Part shown: one piece after another, positions 18,658-28,201 of the stretch | Position numbering within the stretch: position 1 is the first letter of the stretch | Layout: every line of letters starts with the position of its first letter | Source: Mycobacterium saskatchewanense | GTDB lineage: Bacteria; Actinomycetota; Actinomycetes; Mycobacteriales; Mycobacteriaceae | Length of the DNA: 64,000 nucleotides | Direction of reading: 5' to 3' | Assembly: GCF_010729105.1 (NCBI RefSeq) | Contig: NZ_AP022573.1 | Location: forward strand, 620,001-684,000 | Program-made: the position numbers and the translations under genes | Notes under the pieces: generated by a model | Database searches by the model: none | What the model saw: only the letters and a program-made list of their open reading frames with translations | What the model was told of the DNA's origin: nothing

Positions 18658-19893
18658 ATGGGTGAGACGACCACGTGCGCGATCGTCGGCGGCGGCCCGG
18701 CCGGAATCGTTCTCGGGTTGCTGCTGGCGCGCGCCGGCGTGGAGGTCACGTTGCTGGAGAAGCACGGCGACTTCCTGCGCGACTTTCGTGGCGACACGGT
18801 GCATCCCACCACCATGCGGCTGCTCGACGAGCTGGGCCTGTGGGAGCGCTTCGCGGCCCTGCCGCACACCGAGGTGCACACGGCGACACTCGAGGCCAGC
18901 GGGCGGTCGGTGACCTACGTCGACTTCGGGCGGCTACGCCAGCCGCACCCTTTCGTCGCGATGGTCCCGCAGTGGGATCTGTTGAAGCTGCTCGCCGACG
19001 CCGCCCAGTCCGAGCCGAACTTCACGCTGCGGATGAACGCCGAGGTCACGGGCCTGCTGCGCGAGGGCGACAAGGTGACCGGGGTGAGCTATCGGGGTCC
19101 CGACGGTCCTGGTGAATTGCGGGCCGAGCTGACCGTCGCCTGCGACGGCCGCTGGTCGGTCGTGCGGCGCGAAGCCGGGCTGAAGACGCGCGAGTTCCCG
19201 GTGAAGTTCGACGTGTGGTGGTTCAGGCTGCCGCACAAGGAAGACACGGAATACTCCTTCCTGCCGCGCGTCGGCCCGGGCAAGGCCCTGGGCGTCATCC
19301 CGCGCGAAGGGTATTACCAGATTGCGTACATCGGGCCCAAGGGCACGGACGGGCAATTGCGCGCGCTTGGCGTCGAGGCGTTCCGCCGCGACGTCGGCGA
19401 GCTACTCCCGGACATGACCGCCTCGGTGGCGGCGCTGGCGTCGATGGACGAGGTAAAGCATCTCGACGTCCGGGTGGATCGGCTGCGGCGCTGGCACACG
19501 GACGGCCTGCTGTGTATCGGCGACGCGGCCCACGCGATGTCCCCGCTGGGCGGCGTAGGCATCAACCTCGCCGTCCAGGACGCCGTCGCGGCCGCGACCC
19601 TGCTGGCCGGCCCCTTGCGCCGGCACCATGTCACCGGGCGCGATCTGGCGCGGGTGCGGCGCCGCCGGCTCTTCCCGGCCGCCCTCACCCAGGCGGTGCA
19701 GCGGGTCCTGCACCGGGTCCTGCTCGGGCCGCTGCTGCGCGGTGCCGATCCCACCCCGCCCGCCGCCCTGCTCGGCCTGATGCAGCGGCTGCCGTGGCTG
19801 TCGGTCGTGCCGGCGTACTTCATCGGCGTCGGCGTCCGGCCCGAGCACGCACCGCCATTTGCGCGTCGCAGCCCCGCTGGGGGCGGTGGCTGA
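18658..19893 (+). CDS. FAD-dependent aromatic hydroxylase-type oxidoreductase (PHBH/UbiH group)
   Basis: 412 residues. The dinucleotide motif is CAIVGGGPAGIVLG at the N-terminus. The DG motif reads VACDGRWSVVR near residue 160, and the GD motif LCIGDAAHAMSPLGGVGINL near residue 285, so all three flavoprotein-hydroxylase signatures are present. The substrate is unknown. A TATGCT box at 18644-18649 lies 8 nt before ATG 18658 (or 5 nt before the in-frame GTG 18655), so a leaderless transcript is likely and either codon may be used. Confidence 0.87.
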   Translation: MGETTTCAIVGGGPAGIVLGLLLARAGVEVTLLEKHGDFLRDFRGDTVHPTTMRLLDELGLWERFAALPHTEVHTATLEASGRSVTYVDFGRLRQPHPFVAMVPQWDLLKLLADAAQSEPNFTLRMNAEVTGLLREGDKVTGVSYRGPDGPGELRAELTVACDGRWSVVRREAGLKTREFPVKFDVWWFRLPHKEDTEYSFLPRVGPGKALGVIPREGYYQIAYIGPKGTDGQLRALGVEAFRRDVGELLPDMTASVAALASMDEVKHLDVRVDRLRRWHTDGLLCIGDAAHAMSPLGGVGINLAVQDAVAAATLLAGPLRRHHVTGRDLARVRRRRLFPAALTQAVQRVLHRVLLGPLLRGADPTPPAALLGLMQRLPWLSVVPAYFIGVGVRPEHAPPFARRSPAGGGG

Positions 19894-19911
19894 GGTGCTA
19901 GCGTCGGCTCC

Positions 19912-20901
19912 GTGTCTGGGCAACTGCGGATCGGCATCCTGGGCGCCGCACGCATCGCGCCCTTGGCCGTCGTCAATCCCGCGAAGGACAACGACGAGGT
20001 GGTGGTCACGGCGGTGGCCGCCCGCGACGTGGCGCGCGCCCGGGCCTTCGCCGGCAAGCACGGCATCGGCCGGGTGCACGAAAGCTACGAGGCGCTGACC
20101 GCCGACCCCGGCATCGACGCGGTCTACAACCCCTTGCCCAACGGTCTGCACGGCCGGTGGACCCGCGCCGCCATCGCCGCCGGCAAGCACGTGCTGTGTG
20201 AAAAGCCCTTCACCGCCAACGCGGCCGAGGCCCGCGAAATCGCCGGGCTGGCCGAGGATTCCGAGCGGGTGGTGATGGAGGCCTTCCACTATCGCTACCA
20301 CCCCCTGACCCTGCGCGCCGAGGAGATCATCGCCTCCGGCGAGCTGGGCAGGCTGCTGCGCGTGGAGGCCGCCATGTGCTTCCCCCTGCCGAAGTTCTCC
20401 GATATCCGGTACAACTACTCGCTGGCCGGTGGCGCCACGATGGACGCCGGCTGTTACGCGGTCCACATGGTCCGCACGTTCGGCGGTTCGACGCCGGAAG
20501 TGCTTTGGGCGCACGCGAAGACGCGGGACGCCCGGGTCGACCGCGCGATGACGGCCGAGGTGGTCTTCGGCGGCGGGCACACCGGCCGCATCCGCTGCTC
20601 GCTGTGGTCGTCGCGGCTGCTGCAGATCAGCGCTCGCGTGGTGGGCGAACACGGGGAACTCCGAATCCTCAACCCCGTGTTGCCTTCCCTGATGAACCGG
20701 CTGTCGGTCCATTCCCCGGACGGCCGGCGCGTGGAGCGCTTCGCCCGGCGAGCGTCCTACGCTTACCAGCTCGACGCCTTCGCCGCAGCGGTGCTCCGAG
20801 GCCAGCCGGTGAAGACGACCCCCGCGGACGCGATCGAGAACATGACCGTCATCGACGCGATCTATCGCGCCGCCGGCCTCCCGCTGCGCTACCCCAGCTG
20901 A
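19912..20901 (+). CDS. Gfo/Idh/MocA-family NAD(P)-dependent oxidoreductase
   Basis: 329 residues. The Rossmann motif reads GILGAARIAPLAVVNPA, and the family signature CEKPFTANAAEA near residue 97 supplies the conserved Lys-Pro pair. A later YRYHPLTLRAEE region leads into the beta-sheet domain. Relatives oxidise sugars, cyclitols or related alcohols. GTG 19912 sits 7 nt after TAGCGT (19899-19904), a leaderless layout. Its 3' end overlaps the convergent isomerase-like gene by 13 nt. Confidence 0.86.
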   Translation: MSGQLRIGILGAARIAPLAVVNPAKDNDEVVVTAVAARDVARARAFAGKHGIGRVHESYEALTADPGIDAVYNPLPNGLHGRWTRAAIAAGKHVLCEKPFTANAAEAREIAGLAEDSERVVMEAFHYRYHPLTLRAEEIIASGELGRLLRVEAAMCFPLPKFSDIRYNYSLAGGATMDAGCYAVHMVRTFGGSTPEVLWAHAKTRDARVDRAMTAEVVFGGGHTGRIRCSLWSSRLLQISARVVGEHGELRILNPVLPSLMNRLSVHSPDGRRVERFARRASYAYQLDAFAAAVLRGQPVKTTPADAIENMTVIDAIYRAAGLPLRYPS

Positions 20902-21707
20902 GCCTCCGACAGCAGCCTGCGCGCGGCGGCGACGCACGGGCGCAGGCGCTCGATCGGGCTCACCCCGGCCAGCGCGAGCGATCGCCTGGGCACTTCGATC
21001 TCGATGACGACGTCGCGGGGAAGTGCGGAAAGCATTCTGCGAAGCGGTAGTTCACCCTCACCGGGGACCATCCGCTCGAACATGGCCTCCTCGAGGTAGT
21101 TGCCGAGGCGGGGCCGTGCCGTCGTGTCGTTCAGCTGTGCGTAACCGATGAGCTGCGGGTCGATGGCCGCCAGATCGGCGGCGTCAGAGCCGGAACGCGC
21201 GATATGCATGGCGTCGATCAACAATCGGAAGTCCGGCCGGGCGACGTGCTCGCGGGCCGCCAGCGCGCTAGCCAGGTCCCCGACGGTGAGTCCCGGTACC
21301 GGTTCCACGAGCGTCTCGATGCGCCGCTGGCCGGCGAGTTCTGCCAGGGCCCCGAACTGATCGAAGGTACGCCCGAGATCCGGGTCCAGGCTCACCACGT
21401 TGATCCGGGGCACGCCGAGCTCGGCCAGGGCGTCGAGATCCCCTGCCCACGAGCCCGTTTCGGTGCCGGGCAGGACCAGGAAGCCGTCGCCGAGCGAAAT
21501 CTGCACACCGCGGTGGTACAGGGCGGCGCGAATCTCGTTCCTCAGCGGGGCATCAGTCAGCGAGTACCGCGGGTAGCCGAGCGCCAGCAAGGGTCTGCCG
21601 TGCACGACGGTCGACATCAGGCGGCAGCCGAGGTCCGCCGTGAGTTCGACGAACTCAACCGGGGGGAGCCCGAAGGCGTTGAGAAAGCCGATGCCCAGCC
21701 GGTCCAT
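20889..21707 (-). CDS. sugar phosphate isomerase/epimerase-like TIM barrel protein
   Basis: 272 residues of the xylose-isomerase-like (AP endonuclease 2) fold. Features include GIGFLNAFGLPPVEFV, ETLVEPVPGLTV, DFRLLIDAMHIARSG and YAQLNDTTARPRLGNY, with the acidic and histidine residues expected to bind metal. The start at 21707 follows CCGGAG. The three tandem 14-bp repeats at 21740-21781 lie just upstream. Substrate unknown; the facing Gfo/Idh gene may share a polyol or sugar pathway. Confidence 0.78.
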   Translation of the reverse strand: MDRLGIGFLNAFGLPPVEFVELTADLGCRLMSTVVHGRPLLALGYPRYSLTDAPLRNEIRAALYHRGVQISLGDGFLVLPGTETGSWAGDLDALAELGVPRINVVSLDPDLGRTFDQFGALAELAGQRRIETLVEPVPGLTVGDLASALAAREHVARPDFRLLIDAMHIARSGSDAADLAAIDPQLIGYAQLNDTTARPRLGNYLEEAMFERMVPGEGELPLRRMLSALPRDVVIEIEVPRRSLALAGVSPIERLRPCVAAARRLLSEAQLG

Positions 21708-21739
21708 GTGCGCTCCGGTCGAATGTTGTGCGCGCCCGA

Positions 21740-21781
21740 AATGTCCTAGCGCCAATGTCCTAGCGCCAATGTCCTAGCGCC
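21740..21781. repeat. three perfect tandem 14-bp repeats in a divergent promoter region
   Basis: AATGTCCTAGCGCC is repeated three times without mismatch at 21740-21753, 21754-21767 and 21768-21781. Read on the minus strand the unit contains TAGGACAT, close to a TANNNT -10 box, ahead of the isomerase-like gene. It could be a multi-copy operator for the adjacent TetR protein (21846) or a replication-slippage array. Confidence 0.7.
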
Positions 21782-21845
21782 CAAACCACGCTACCGTTCC
21801 TTTACGACACTATGAATGTAGAGTAGTCTCCGGACCCGAGACCGG

Positions 21846-22505
21846 ATGGACAGACGACGAAAGCCCAATCCCGCTGAGCGCCGCCGCGAATTGTGCGACG
21901 CGGCCATCGGATTGCTGGCCGACGACGGGGCCAAAGGGCTGAGCCATCTCAAAGTCGACCGCAGGGCCGGCGTCCCGGACGGCACCACGTCGTTCTACTT
22001 CCGAACCCGTTCGGCGCTGCTGCGCGCCGTCGCCGAACGGCTCGCCGAGCTCGACCTCGCCGACCTGCAGTCGGTCGCCGACAGTTCGGACGGGCGGGGC
22101 GACAACCCCTCGCCGTCGCGGCTGTCGCAGGTGGTCATCCAATCTGCCAGCGAGCCTTATCTGTACCGGACCAAAGCGCGATACGAGCTGACGATGCAGG
22201 CGAGCCGCGACCCGGCCCTGGCGGCCATCCTGCAGCAGGCGACGGACGGGTTCACCAAGCTGCATCGGGAAATCCTGGTGCAGCTCATGCCGCACGGCGC
22301 GGACCTCGAGCCCGCCGTGGTGGAGGACCTCAGCAACGTGACGCTCACGTTCATCAACGGGCTGCTGATGCGGTTCGCCCACGGCGACCAGATCGTCAAC
22401 ACGCCGGAGCAACTCGACGACATCCTTTCCGCCATCGCCGCCGGCATCCTCCGGAATCCGGCCAGGGGCCGGCTGACCGGCGACGGCGGCCGGCCCGGCA
22501 CCTAG
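21846..22505 (+). CDS. TetR/AcrR-family transcriptional regulator
   Basis: 219 residues. The N-terminal helix-turn-helix spans residues about 10-58 (LCDAAIGLLADDGAKGLSHL then AGVPDGTTSFYFRTRSALL), and the rest is an all-helical ligand domain. It is divergent from the isomerase-like gene and stands 276 bp upstream of the P450 operon, so it could control either; the repeats at 21740-21781 and 22567-22597 are candidate sites. Confidence 0.85.
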   Translation: MDRRRKPNPAERRRELCDAAIGLLADDGAKGLSHLKVDRRAGVPDGTTSFYFRTRSALLRAVAERLAELDLADLQSVADSSDGRGDNPSPSRLSQVVIQSASEPYLYRTKARYELTMQASRDPALAAILQQATDGFTKLHREILVQLMPHGADLEPAVVEDLSNVTLTFINGLLMRFAHGDQIVNTPEQLDDILSAIAAGILRNPARGRLTGDGGRPGT

Positions 22506-22566
22506 CGTGCCGACACCAACCACGGAAGTCGGCGCCGGGCCTTGCCAGCGCAACTGCCGTATGGTT

Positions 22567-22597
22567 CTCTACAACAATGTCCTCTACAACAATAGAG
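22567..22597 (+). promoter_or_regulatory. direct and inverted repeats upstream of the P450 operon
   Basis: CTCTACAACAAT occurs at 22567-22578 and again at 22582-22593 (period 15). The second copy is also half of the inverted repeat CTCTA-CAACAA-TAGAG (22582-22597). The sequence lies about 190 bp before the P450 start, in an AT-rich island, and looks like a regulator site. Confidence 0.45.
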
Positions 22598-22781
22598 TGA
22601 TCCGGTGTTCACGGGCCGCCGGTGAACCCCTTTTCGGCCCAACCCGTGCGCATGTCAAAAGCAATGCAATTAAGCGGAGTGTACAAATTGTCCGAACCGG
22701 AATCCGCGCTGGCACAGCGGTGCCGGGAGCCCGGGTGCGGCTGTACCGGTCTTCGTAAGTGGCGGCGGTAGGAGGGATTTC

Positions 22782-23987
22782 GTGACCACGAGCACCGATA
22801 GCCATGTTCGTTTCGACCCGTACGATGTCGAGCTGATCGCCGACCCGTATCCGATGTTCGCGCGCCTGCGTGACGAGGCGCCGCTGTATTACAACGCCGA
22901 ATACGACTTCTACGCGCTCAGCCGGTTCGCCGATGTCAATAAGGCATTGATCGATACCACGACATTTAGCTCGGCCCGGGGGGTGATCCTGGAGCTGATC
23001 AAGGCCAACCTCGAGATTCCACCGGGCATGCTCATCTTCGAGGACCCGCCGATCCACGACGTGCACCGCAAGCTGCTGTCGCGTATGTTCACCCCCCGCA
23101 AGATCGCCGCGCTGGAGCCGATGATCCGCGAGTTCTGCGCCGAAGCGCTGGACCCGCTGGTGGGTTCCGGAAGGTTTGACTTCGTCACCGATCTGGGCGC
23201 GATCATGCCGATGAAGGTCATCAGCATGTTGCTCGGCATTCCCGAGGACGACCAGGAATACATCCGCGACCGCGGCAACGCGCAACTGCGCACCGAGGCC
23301 GGAAAGCCGATGAAGGCCGCCGAACAGGGCCTGTCCGTGGGCGAGCAGTTCGAGGCCTATATCGACTGGCGCGCCAACAATCCCTCCGACGACATCATGA
23401 CCGAACTGCTCAACGTCGAGTTCGTCGACGAGACGGGCGTCACCCGGCGGCTGAGACGCGAGGAGATTCTCGTATATGTCAACGTCGTGGCCGGCGCGGG
23501 CAACGAAACCACAACACGGCTGATCGGTTGGGCGGGAAAGGTTCTCGCGGAACACCCCGACCAGCGACGCGAACTCGTCGATAACCCCGCGCTCATCCCG
23601 CAGGCGATCGAGGAGCTGCTGCGTTTCGAGCCGCCGGCACCGCACATGGCGCGGTATGTGACCCGCGACTTCACGGTGTACGACCAGACCGTGCCGCGAG
23701 GCAGCGTGATGCTGATGCTGATCGGCGCGGCGTGCCGTGACGAACGCCAATTCGGTCCCGACGCGGGCGAATTCAACATTCATCGGGTGGCCCGGCCGCA
23801 CCTCACGTTCAGCGTGGGCGCCCACTTCTGCCTGGGCTCGGCGCTGGCGCGGCTGGAAGGCCGGATCGCTCTGGAGGAAATCCTGAAACGGTTTCCGGAG
23901 TGGGACCTCGATCTGGCCAACGCGACGCTCAGCCCGACGTCGACGGTGCGGGGCTGGGAAACCCTGCCGACGTCGGTACCCAGATGA
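22782..23987 (+). CDS. cytochrome P450 monooxygenase
   Basis: 401 residues, the usual size of a soluble bacterial P450. The I-helix oxygen-activation motif is VVAGAGNETTTRLIGW near residue 240, ExxR is ELLRF, and the heme loop is FSVGAHFCLGSALARLEGR near residue 345 with the Cys ligand. GTG 22782 has a strong AGGAGGG site. The stop overlaps the next SDR start (ATGA). It should hydroxylate a hydrophobic substrate with electrons from a ferredoxin not encoded nearby. First gene of a five-gene catabolic operon ending at 28962. Confidence 0.92.
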   Translation: MTTSTDSHVRFDPYDVELIADPYPMFARLRDEAPLYYNAEYDFYALSRFADVNKALIDTTTFSSARGVILELIKANLEIPPGMLIFEDPPIHDVHRKLLSRMFTPRKIAALEPMIREFCAEALDPLVGSGRFDFVTDLGAIMPMKVISMLLGIPEDDQEYIRDRGNAQLRTEAGKPMKAAEQGLSVGEQFEAYIDWRANNPSDDIMTELLNVEFVDETGVTRRLRREEILVYVNVVAGAGNETTTRLIGWAGKVLAEHPDQRRELVDNPALIPQAIEELLRFEPPAPHMARYVTRDFTVYDQTVPRGSVMLMLIGAACRDERQFGPDAGEFNIHRVARPHLTFSVGAHFCLGSALARLEGRIALEEILKRFPEWDLDLANATLSPTSTVRGWETLPTSVPR

Positions 23988-24820
23988 CCGGACGGGTCGC
24001 GGGCAAGGTCGCCTTCATCAGCGGCGCAGCGCGGGGCCAGGGCCGCAGCCACGCGGTCAGGCTGGCCCAGGAGGGCGCCGACATCATCGCGGTCGACGTC
24101 TGCGGGCCGATCGAGAACCTCGCCTATCCCCACTCGACCCCGGAGGACCTGGCCCAAACGGTGGAGCTGGTGAAGGCGCAGGATCGTCGCATCGTCACCG
24201 CACAGGTGGATGTCCGCGACTACGAGGCGCTGAAATCCGCGGCGGACAGCGGCGTGCACGAACTCGGGCGGCTCGACGTCATCGTCGCCAACGCCGGCGT
24301 GGGCACCGACGGCACGAAACTGCACAAGATCCGCGAAGACGTCTGGCAGGACATGATCGACATCAATCTCAGCGGCGTCTGGCACACCGTCAAAGCGGCG
24401 GTCCCACATATGCTTTCGGGCGGCCGCGGCGGGTCGATCGTCCTCACCAGCTCGGTGGGCGGGCGTAAGGCCTATCCGAACACCGGCCACTACGTCGCCG
24501 CCAAGCACGGCGTCATCGGCCTGATGCGGTCCTTCGCGGTCGAGCTGGGCCAGCACATGATCCGCGTCAACGCGGTCCTGCCCACCCAGGTCAGCACAAA
24601 GATGGTGATGAACGACCAGACCTTCCGGTTGTTCCGCCCGGACCTGCCCAACCCGGGTCCCGGCGACTTCGCCCCCATCTCGCAGATGATGCACACATTG
24701 CCGGTGCCCTGGGTGGAGGCCGCCGACGTCAGCAACGCGGTGCTGTTCTTCGCATCCGACGAATCGCGTTATGTCACCGGCGTTTCGCTTCCCGTAGACG
24801 CGGGCAGCTTGCTCAAGTAG
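23984..24820 (+). CDS. mycofactocin-type short-chain dehydrogenase
   Basis: 278 residues. The cofactor motif is FISGAARGQGRSHAVRLA and the catalytic pair sits in TGHYVAAKHG. The characteristic ARGQGRSHA signature and the longer segment after the second beta strand (DVCGPIENLAYPHSTPEDL) are features of the mycofactocin-associated SDR group, which keep NAD bound and recycle it with the peptide redox cofactor mycofactocin. The biosynthesis genes are not in this window. It likely oxidises the alcohol formed by the P450. Confidence 0.87.
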   Translation: MTGRVAGKVAFISGAARGQGRSHAVRLAQEGADIIAVDVCGPIENLAYPHSTPEDLAQTVELVKAQDRRIVTAQVDVRDYEALKSAADSGVHELGRLDVIVANAGVGTDGTKLHKIREDVWQDMIDINLSGVWHTVKAAVPHMLSGGRGGSIVLTSSVGGRKAYPNTGHYVAAKHGVIGLMRSFAVELGQHMIRVNAVLPTQVSTKMVMNDQTFRLFRPDLPNPGPGDFAPISQMMHTLPVPWVEAADVSNAVLFFASDESRYVTGVSLPVDAGSLLK

Positions 24821-24855
24821 GCAGCCAGGAGAAGTCGGAGAGAGTGGAGAAGACC

Positions 24856-25827
24856 ATGCCCGAATACGACTACGAGGAAATGAAGAAGGAAGCCGAGCCG
24901 TACATCAAGTTCGAGAAAGACAAGAAGAACCGGATCGCCTACATCACCTTCGACCGTCCCGAGGCGCAGAACTCCGCCACGCTGGGCATGCGGCAGAACT
25001 ACGCCGATCTGATCCACAAGTGCAACGTGGACGACGACGTCAAGGTCGTGGTCATCCGCGGCGAGGGCGAGGACTTCGGCAGCGGCGGGGACCTGCCTGA
25101 ACAGCGGGGAATGATCGAAAACCCCGGCATGCCGCTGCTGCACGAGCTCGCAATCAACGACGACGACGTGAAGTACCCGCCGGGCGAGTCGTACCGGTAC
25201 CTGTCGACCGTCACGGATTTCTATGCCAAGGCCCGTGCCGGCTGCCGGCCGCTGCAGGAGTTGCGCAAGATCAGCATCATCGAAGCCAAGGGGTACTGCT
25301 ACGGCTGGCACTTCTACCAGGCAGGCGACGCCGACCTGGTGGTGTCCTCGGACGACGCCCTGTTCGGGCATCCGGCCTTCCGCTATGTGGGCTGGGGCCC
25401 GCGCCTGTGGTGGTGGGCCGAGACCATGGGCCTGCGCAAGTTCTCCGAAATGCTGTTCACCGGAAGGCCCTTCACCGCGAAAGAAATGTACGAGTGCGGG
25501 TTCGTCAACAGCGTGGTGCCGCGCGAGAAACTAGAAGACGAGACGCTGAAGTACGCGACGGCGTGCTCGCGTTCGCGGCCCACCGACACCGTCGCCGTGC
25601 AGAAGACCTTCCTCGAGCTGTACAAGCAGCACAAGGGCGAGTACTTCGGCAGCCTGCTCACCGGCATGGTCGAAGGCATGCTTCCCTTGATCAGCAACGA
25701 CCGGGAGAACGAGGTCGACCTGACCGGAGGCACCTTCGAGAAGGGCCTCAACAACGTGGTGAAGGACAACGACCTGAACTTCCCGCCGGAGTGGCGCCTC
25801 AGCCGCTCGGGTCGCAACAAGCCGTGA
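24856..25827 (+). CDS. enoyl-CoA hydratase/isomerase (crotonase) family protein
   Basis: 323 residues, longer than the usual 260. Crotonase features: RIAYITFDRPEAQNS, an oxyanion-hole loop GEDFGSGGDLPEQRG, and a second stretch KGYCYGWHFYQAGDADLVVS. The second glycine-rich loop, often CxGGG, reads YCYGWHF, so the active site is atypical. ATG 24856 is preferred because GGAGAAG lies just upstream; an in-frame GTG four codons earlier is possible. It probably hydrates or hydrolyses a CoA thioester after the SDR step. Confidence 0.82.
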   Translation: MPEYDYEEMKKEAEPYIKFEKDKKNRIAYITFDRPEAQNSATLGMRQNYADLIHKCNVDDDVKVVVIRGEGEDFGSGGDLPEQRGMIENPGMPLLHELAINDDDVKYPPGESYRYLSTVTDFYAKARAGCRPLQELRKISIIEAKGYCYGWHFYQAGDADLVVSSDDALFGHPAFRYVGWGPRLWWWAETMGLRKFSEMLFTGRPFTAKEMYECGFVNSVVPREKLEDETLKYATACSRSRPTDTVAVQKTFLELYKQHKGEYFGSLLTGMVEGMLPLISNDRENEVDLTGGTFEKGLNNVVKDNDLNFPPEWRLSRSGRNKP

Positions 25828-25834
25828 CCCCGGA

Positions 25835-28201
25835 ATGTCGGCGCTGACCGGTATCCGGGTCATCGAGCTGGCGGAGTCGGTCGCGGGGGAGTACTGCGGG
25901 CGGCTGCTGGCCGACTTCGGGGCCGAGGTGATCAAGGTCGAGGCGCCCGGTCGCGGCAGCCCCACCCGGGCGATGGCGCCCGTCCTGGCCGACGGATGCG
26001 ACGGCGGCGCGCTGTTCGCCTACCTCAACACGAACAAGCAGTCCGTCGTGCTCGACCTGAGCTCACCGGCCGAGCTCGAGCGGCTCCACGACCTCATCGG
26101 TGCCGCGGACGCCGTCGTCGACGACCACAACGCCGCCTGGGCCGATGCGGTCGGGGTGTCGGCGTCGCAGGCGCGGGAACGCTACCCCGGGCTGGTGCTC
26201 TGCTCGGTCACCCCGTATGGCCGGGATGCGGCGCCCGAATTCGACAATGCCACGAGCATCAACGTCTTTCATGCCAGCGGTTGGGGCTACCACACCCCCA
26301 GTCACGCCGACCCCACCAAACCTCCACTGCAGGGACCCGGCCGCTTCCTCGCCGACTACGAAGCGGGGTTGGAGGCCGCGCTGTGCGTCGCGTCGGCGTT
26401 GTTCGATCGCCTGCACTCCGGCCGCGGCGAGTTCGTCGACATCTCGCAGCACGCCGTCCTCGCGTCACGGGCCGACTCCATCGTGGGGCGGTTCATCACC
26501 GGTGAGGTGGAGGCGTCGGGCGCCCGCGGCGACTATGACCAGGCCGGCCCGGCGGCGTTTTTCGCGTGCGCCGACGGCTTCGTCTACCTCTACATGACCA
26601 GCCGTGCCCACTGGATCGGGCTGAAAACGCTGATGGGTCAACCGGAATGGCTCGACGCCTTCGAGGACGACTGGCTGGAGTTCGCCGTCACCCCCGACAA
26701 GGTGACCGCCTTTCGGCGCGGCTTCGCCGCTTGGGTGAGGGACCTGGCGAAGGAGTCCGCGGCGGACGAGGCGCAGCGGCTGGGTGTCCCGCTGGTCCCG
26801 GTCAACACCGCCGCCGACCTGCGCCATTCGCCGCAATACCGGCACCGCGGTTTCTTTCGGCCCGTGCGGCATCCGGTTCTGGGGGATGCGGAATATCCGA
26901 CCGTGCCGTACAGGTTCAGCGCGTCGCCGCCCGACACCCCGCGTCCCTCACCGACTCTCGGCGAGCACACCGCGGTGCTACTGCATGGCGGGGGCCAGCG
27001 ACGGGTTCCTCCGGTGGCCAAGTCGGCGCAACTCAAGCCACCCGGGAGGCTCCGCGGCGGCCCCCTGCAGGGGGTGCGCGTCGTCGAGCTCACCAAGGTC
27101 TGGGCGGGCCCCTACGCCGGCAAGCTCCTGGCGATGCTCGGCGCCGAAGTCATCAAGATCGAAACAGCCGCCAGCCCCGAGGAAATGCGTGCCTACGGTG
27201 GCACCGACATCAACCACGCGCCCTACTTCCTCAGCATCAACCCGGAGATCCTCAGCGTCGACCTCGACATCAAGTCCGCCGCGGGGATGGCCAGCCTGCG
27301 TGAGCTGATCGCCCGCAGCGACGTCGTGCTCAACAACCTTCGCCCGGGCGCGATGGAGCGGCAGGGCCTCGGGTACGAACAGCTCACCGCGATCAAGCCG
27401 GACGTCATCGCGGTATCGGTCAAGATGTGGGGAAACGATGGGCCACTGGGCCATCAAACCGGCTACGCGCCCTGCTTTGCCGCGCTGGCGGGGCTGGCGT
27501 CGCTGGTCGGCTATCCCGGCGGCCCACCGCTCGGGATGAGCATGCGCTACGGGGATTCCACGGTCGGGGCGGCCGCCGCCTACGCCGCCGTGGTGGCCTT
27601 GCTGCACCGGGACCTCACCGGCGCGGGACAATTCGTCGACGTATCGGCGGTCGAAACGTTGTCCGCCATGATCGGGGACCGTTTGCTGGAGGAGAGCCTC
27701 ACCGGAAAACCATTGGGCCCCACCGGCAACTACCATCCGGACCTCTGTCCGCACGGCTGCTACCCGTGCTCGGGCGGCTCCTGGGTCAGCGTGGCCGTCG
27801 CGGGTGACGCGGAATGGCGGCGATTGTGCACCGTGCTCGGCGCCGCGGCGCTGGCCGATGACCGCCGCTACGCCACCGCGGACGAACGGCAGCGGCATGC
27901 CGAAACACTCGACGCCGACCTCGCGCGACTCACCCGCGCCCACGACGCCGGACAGCTCGCACACCGCCTGCGGGAGGCCGGAATAGCGGCGGCAAAGAGC
28001 GCCACGGCGATCGACGTGATCGGCGACCAGCGACTCTGGGACCGGGGGTTGTACCGCTTCGTCACCGACCACCGCGAGGGCCAGCGCCCGGTGGTGGGCC
28101 CCTCGTGGCGGCTGGACCGCAACCCGGCGGTGATCGAGCGCGGCGCACCGGACCTGGGCGAGGACACCGAGTACGCGATGCGCGAGATACTGGGCGCATG
28201 A
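25835..28201 (+). CDS. tandem-fused CaiB/BaiF family III CoA transferase
   Basis: 788 residues, twice the family's usual 400. The first half starts with GIRVIELAESVAGEYCGRLL and the second half, from about residue 410, with GVRVVELTKVWAGPYAGKLL; each then has the typical AEVIKVE/AEVIKIE strand. The second half keeps MWGNDGPLGHQTGYAPCFAA. By eye, the position of the family's catalytic aspartate reads Ala in the first half (VDISQHA) and Glu in the second (VDVSAVE), so activity needs checking. It starts 7 nt after the crotonase stop and overlaps the next SDR by 4 nt. Confidence 0.85.
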   Translation: MSALTGIRVIELAESVAGEYCGRLLADFGAEVIKVEAPGRGSPTRAMAPVLADGCDGGALFAYLNTNKQSVVLDLSSPAELERLHDLIGAADAVVDDHNAAWADAVGVSASQARERYPGLVLCSVTPYGRDAAPEFDNATSINVFHASGWGYHTPSHADPTKPPLQGPGRFLADYEAGLEAALCVASALFDRLHSGRGEFVDISQHAVLASRADSIVGRFITGEVEASGARGDYDQAGPAAFFACADGFVYLYMTSRAHWIGLKTLMGQPEWLDAFEDDWLEFAVTPDKVTAFRRGFAAWVRDLAKESAADEAQRLGVPLVPVNTAADLRHSPQYRHRGFFRPVRHPVLGDAEYPTVPYRFSASPPDTPRPSPTLGEHTAVLLHGGGQRRVPPVAKSAQLKPPGRLRGGPLQGVRVVELTKVWAGPYAGKLLAMLGAEVIKIETAASPEEMRAYGGTDINHAPYFLSINPEILSVDLDIKSAAGMASLRELIARSDVVLNNLRPGAMERQGLGYEQLTAIKPDVIAVSVKMWGNDGPLGHQTGYAPCFAALAGLASLVGYPGGPPLGMSMRYGDSTVGAAAAYAAVVALLHRDLTGAGQFVDVSAVETLSAMIGDRLLEESLTGKPLGPTGNYHPDLCPHGCYPCSGGSWVSVAVAGDAEWRRLCTVLGAAALADDRRYATADERQRHAETLDADLARLTRAHDAGQLAHRLREAGIAAAKSATAIDVIGDQRLWDRGLYRFVTDHREGQRPVVGPSWRLDRNPAVIERGAPDLGEDTEYAMREILGA

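Noticed and set aside
22507..22758. 84-codon frame between the TetR gene and the P450
   Set aside because: No ribosome site or domain, and it covers the repeat-rich promoter region.
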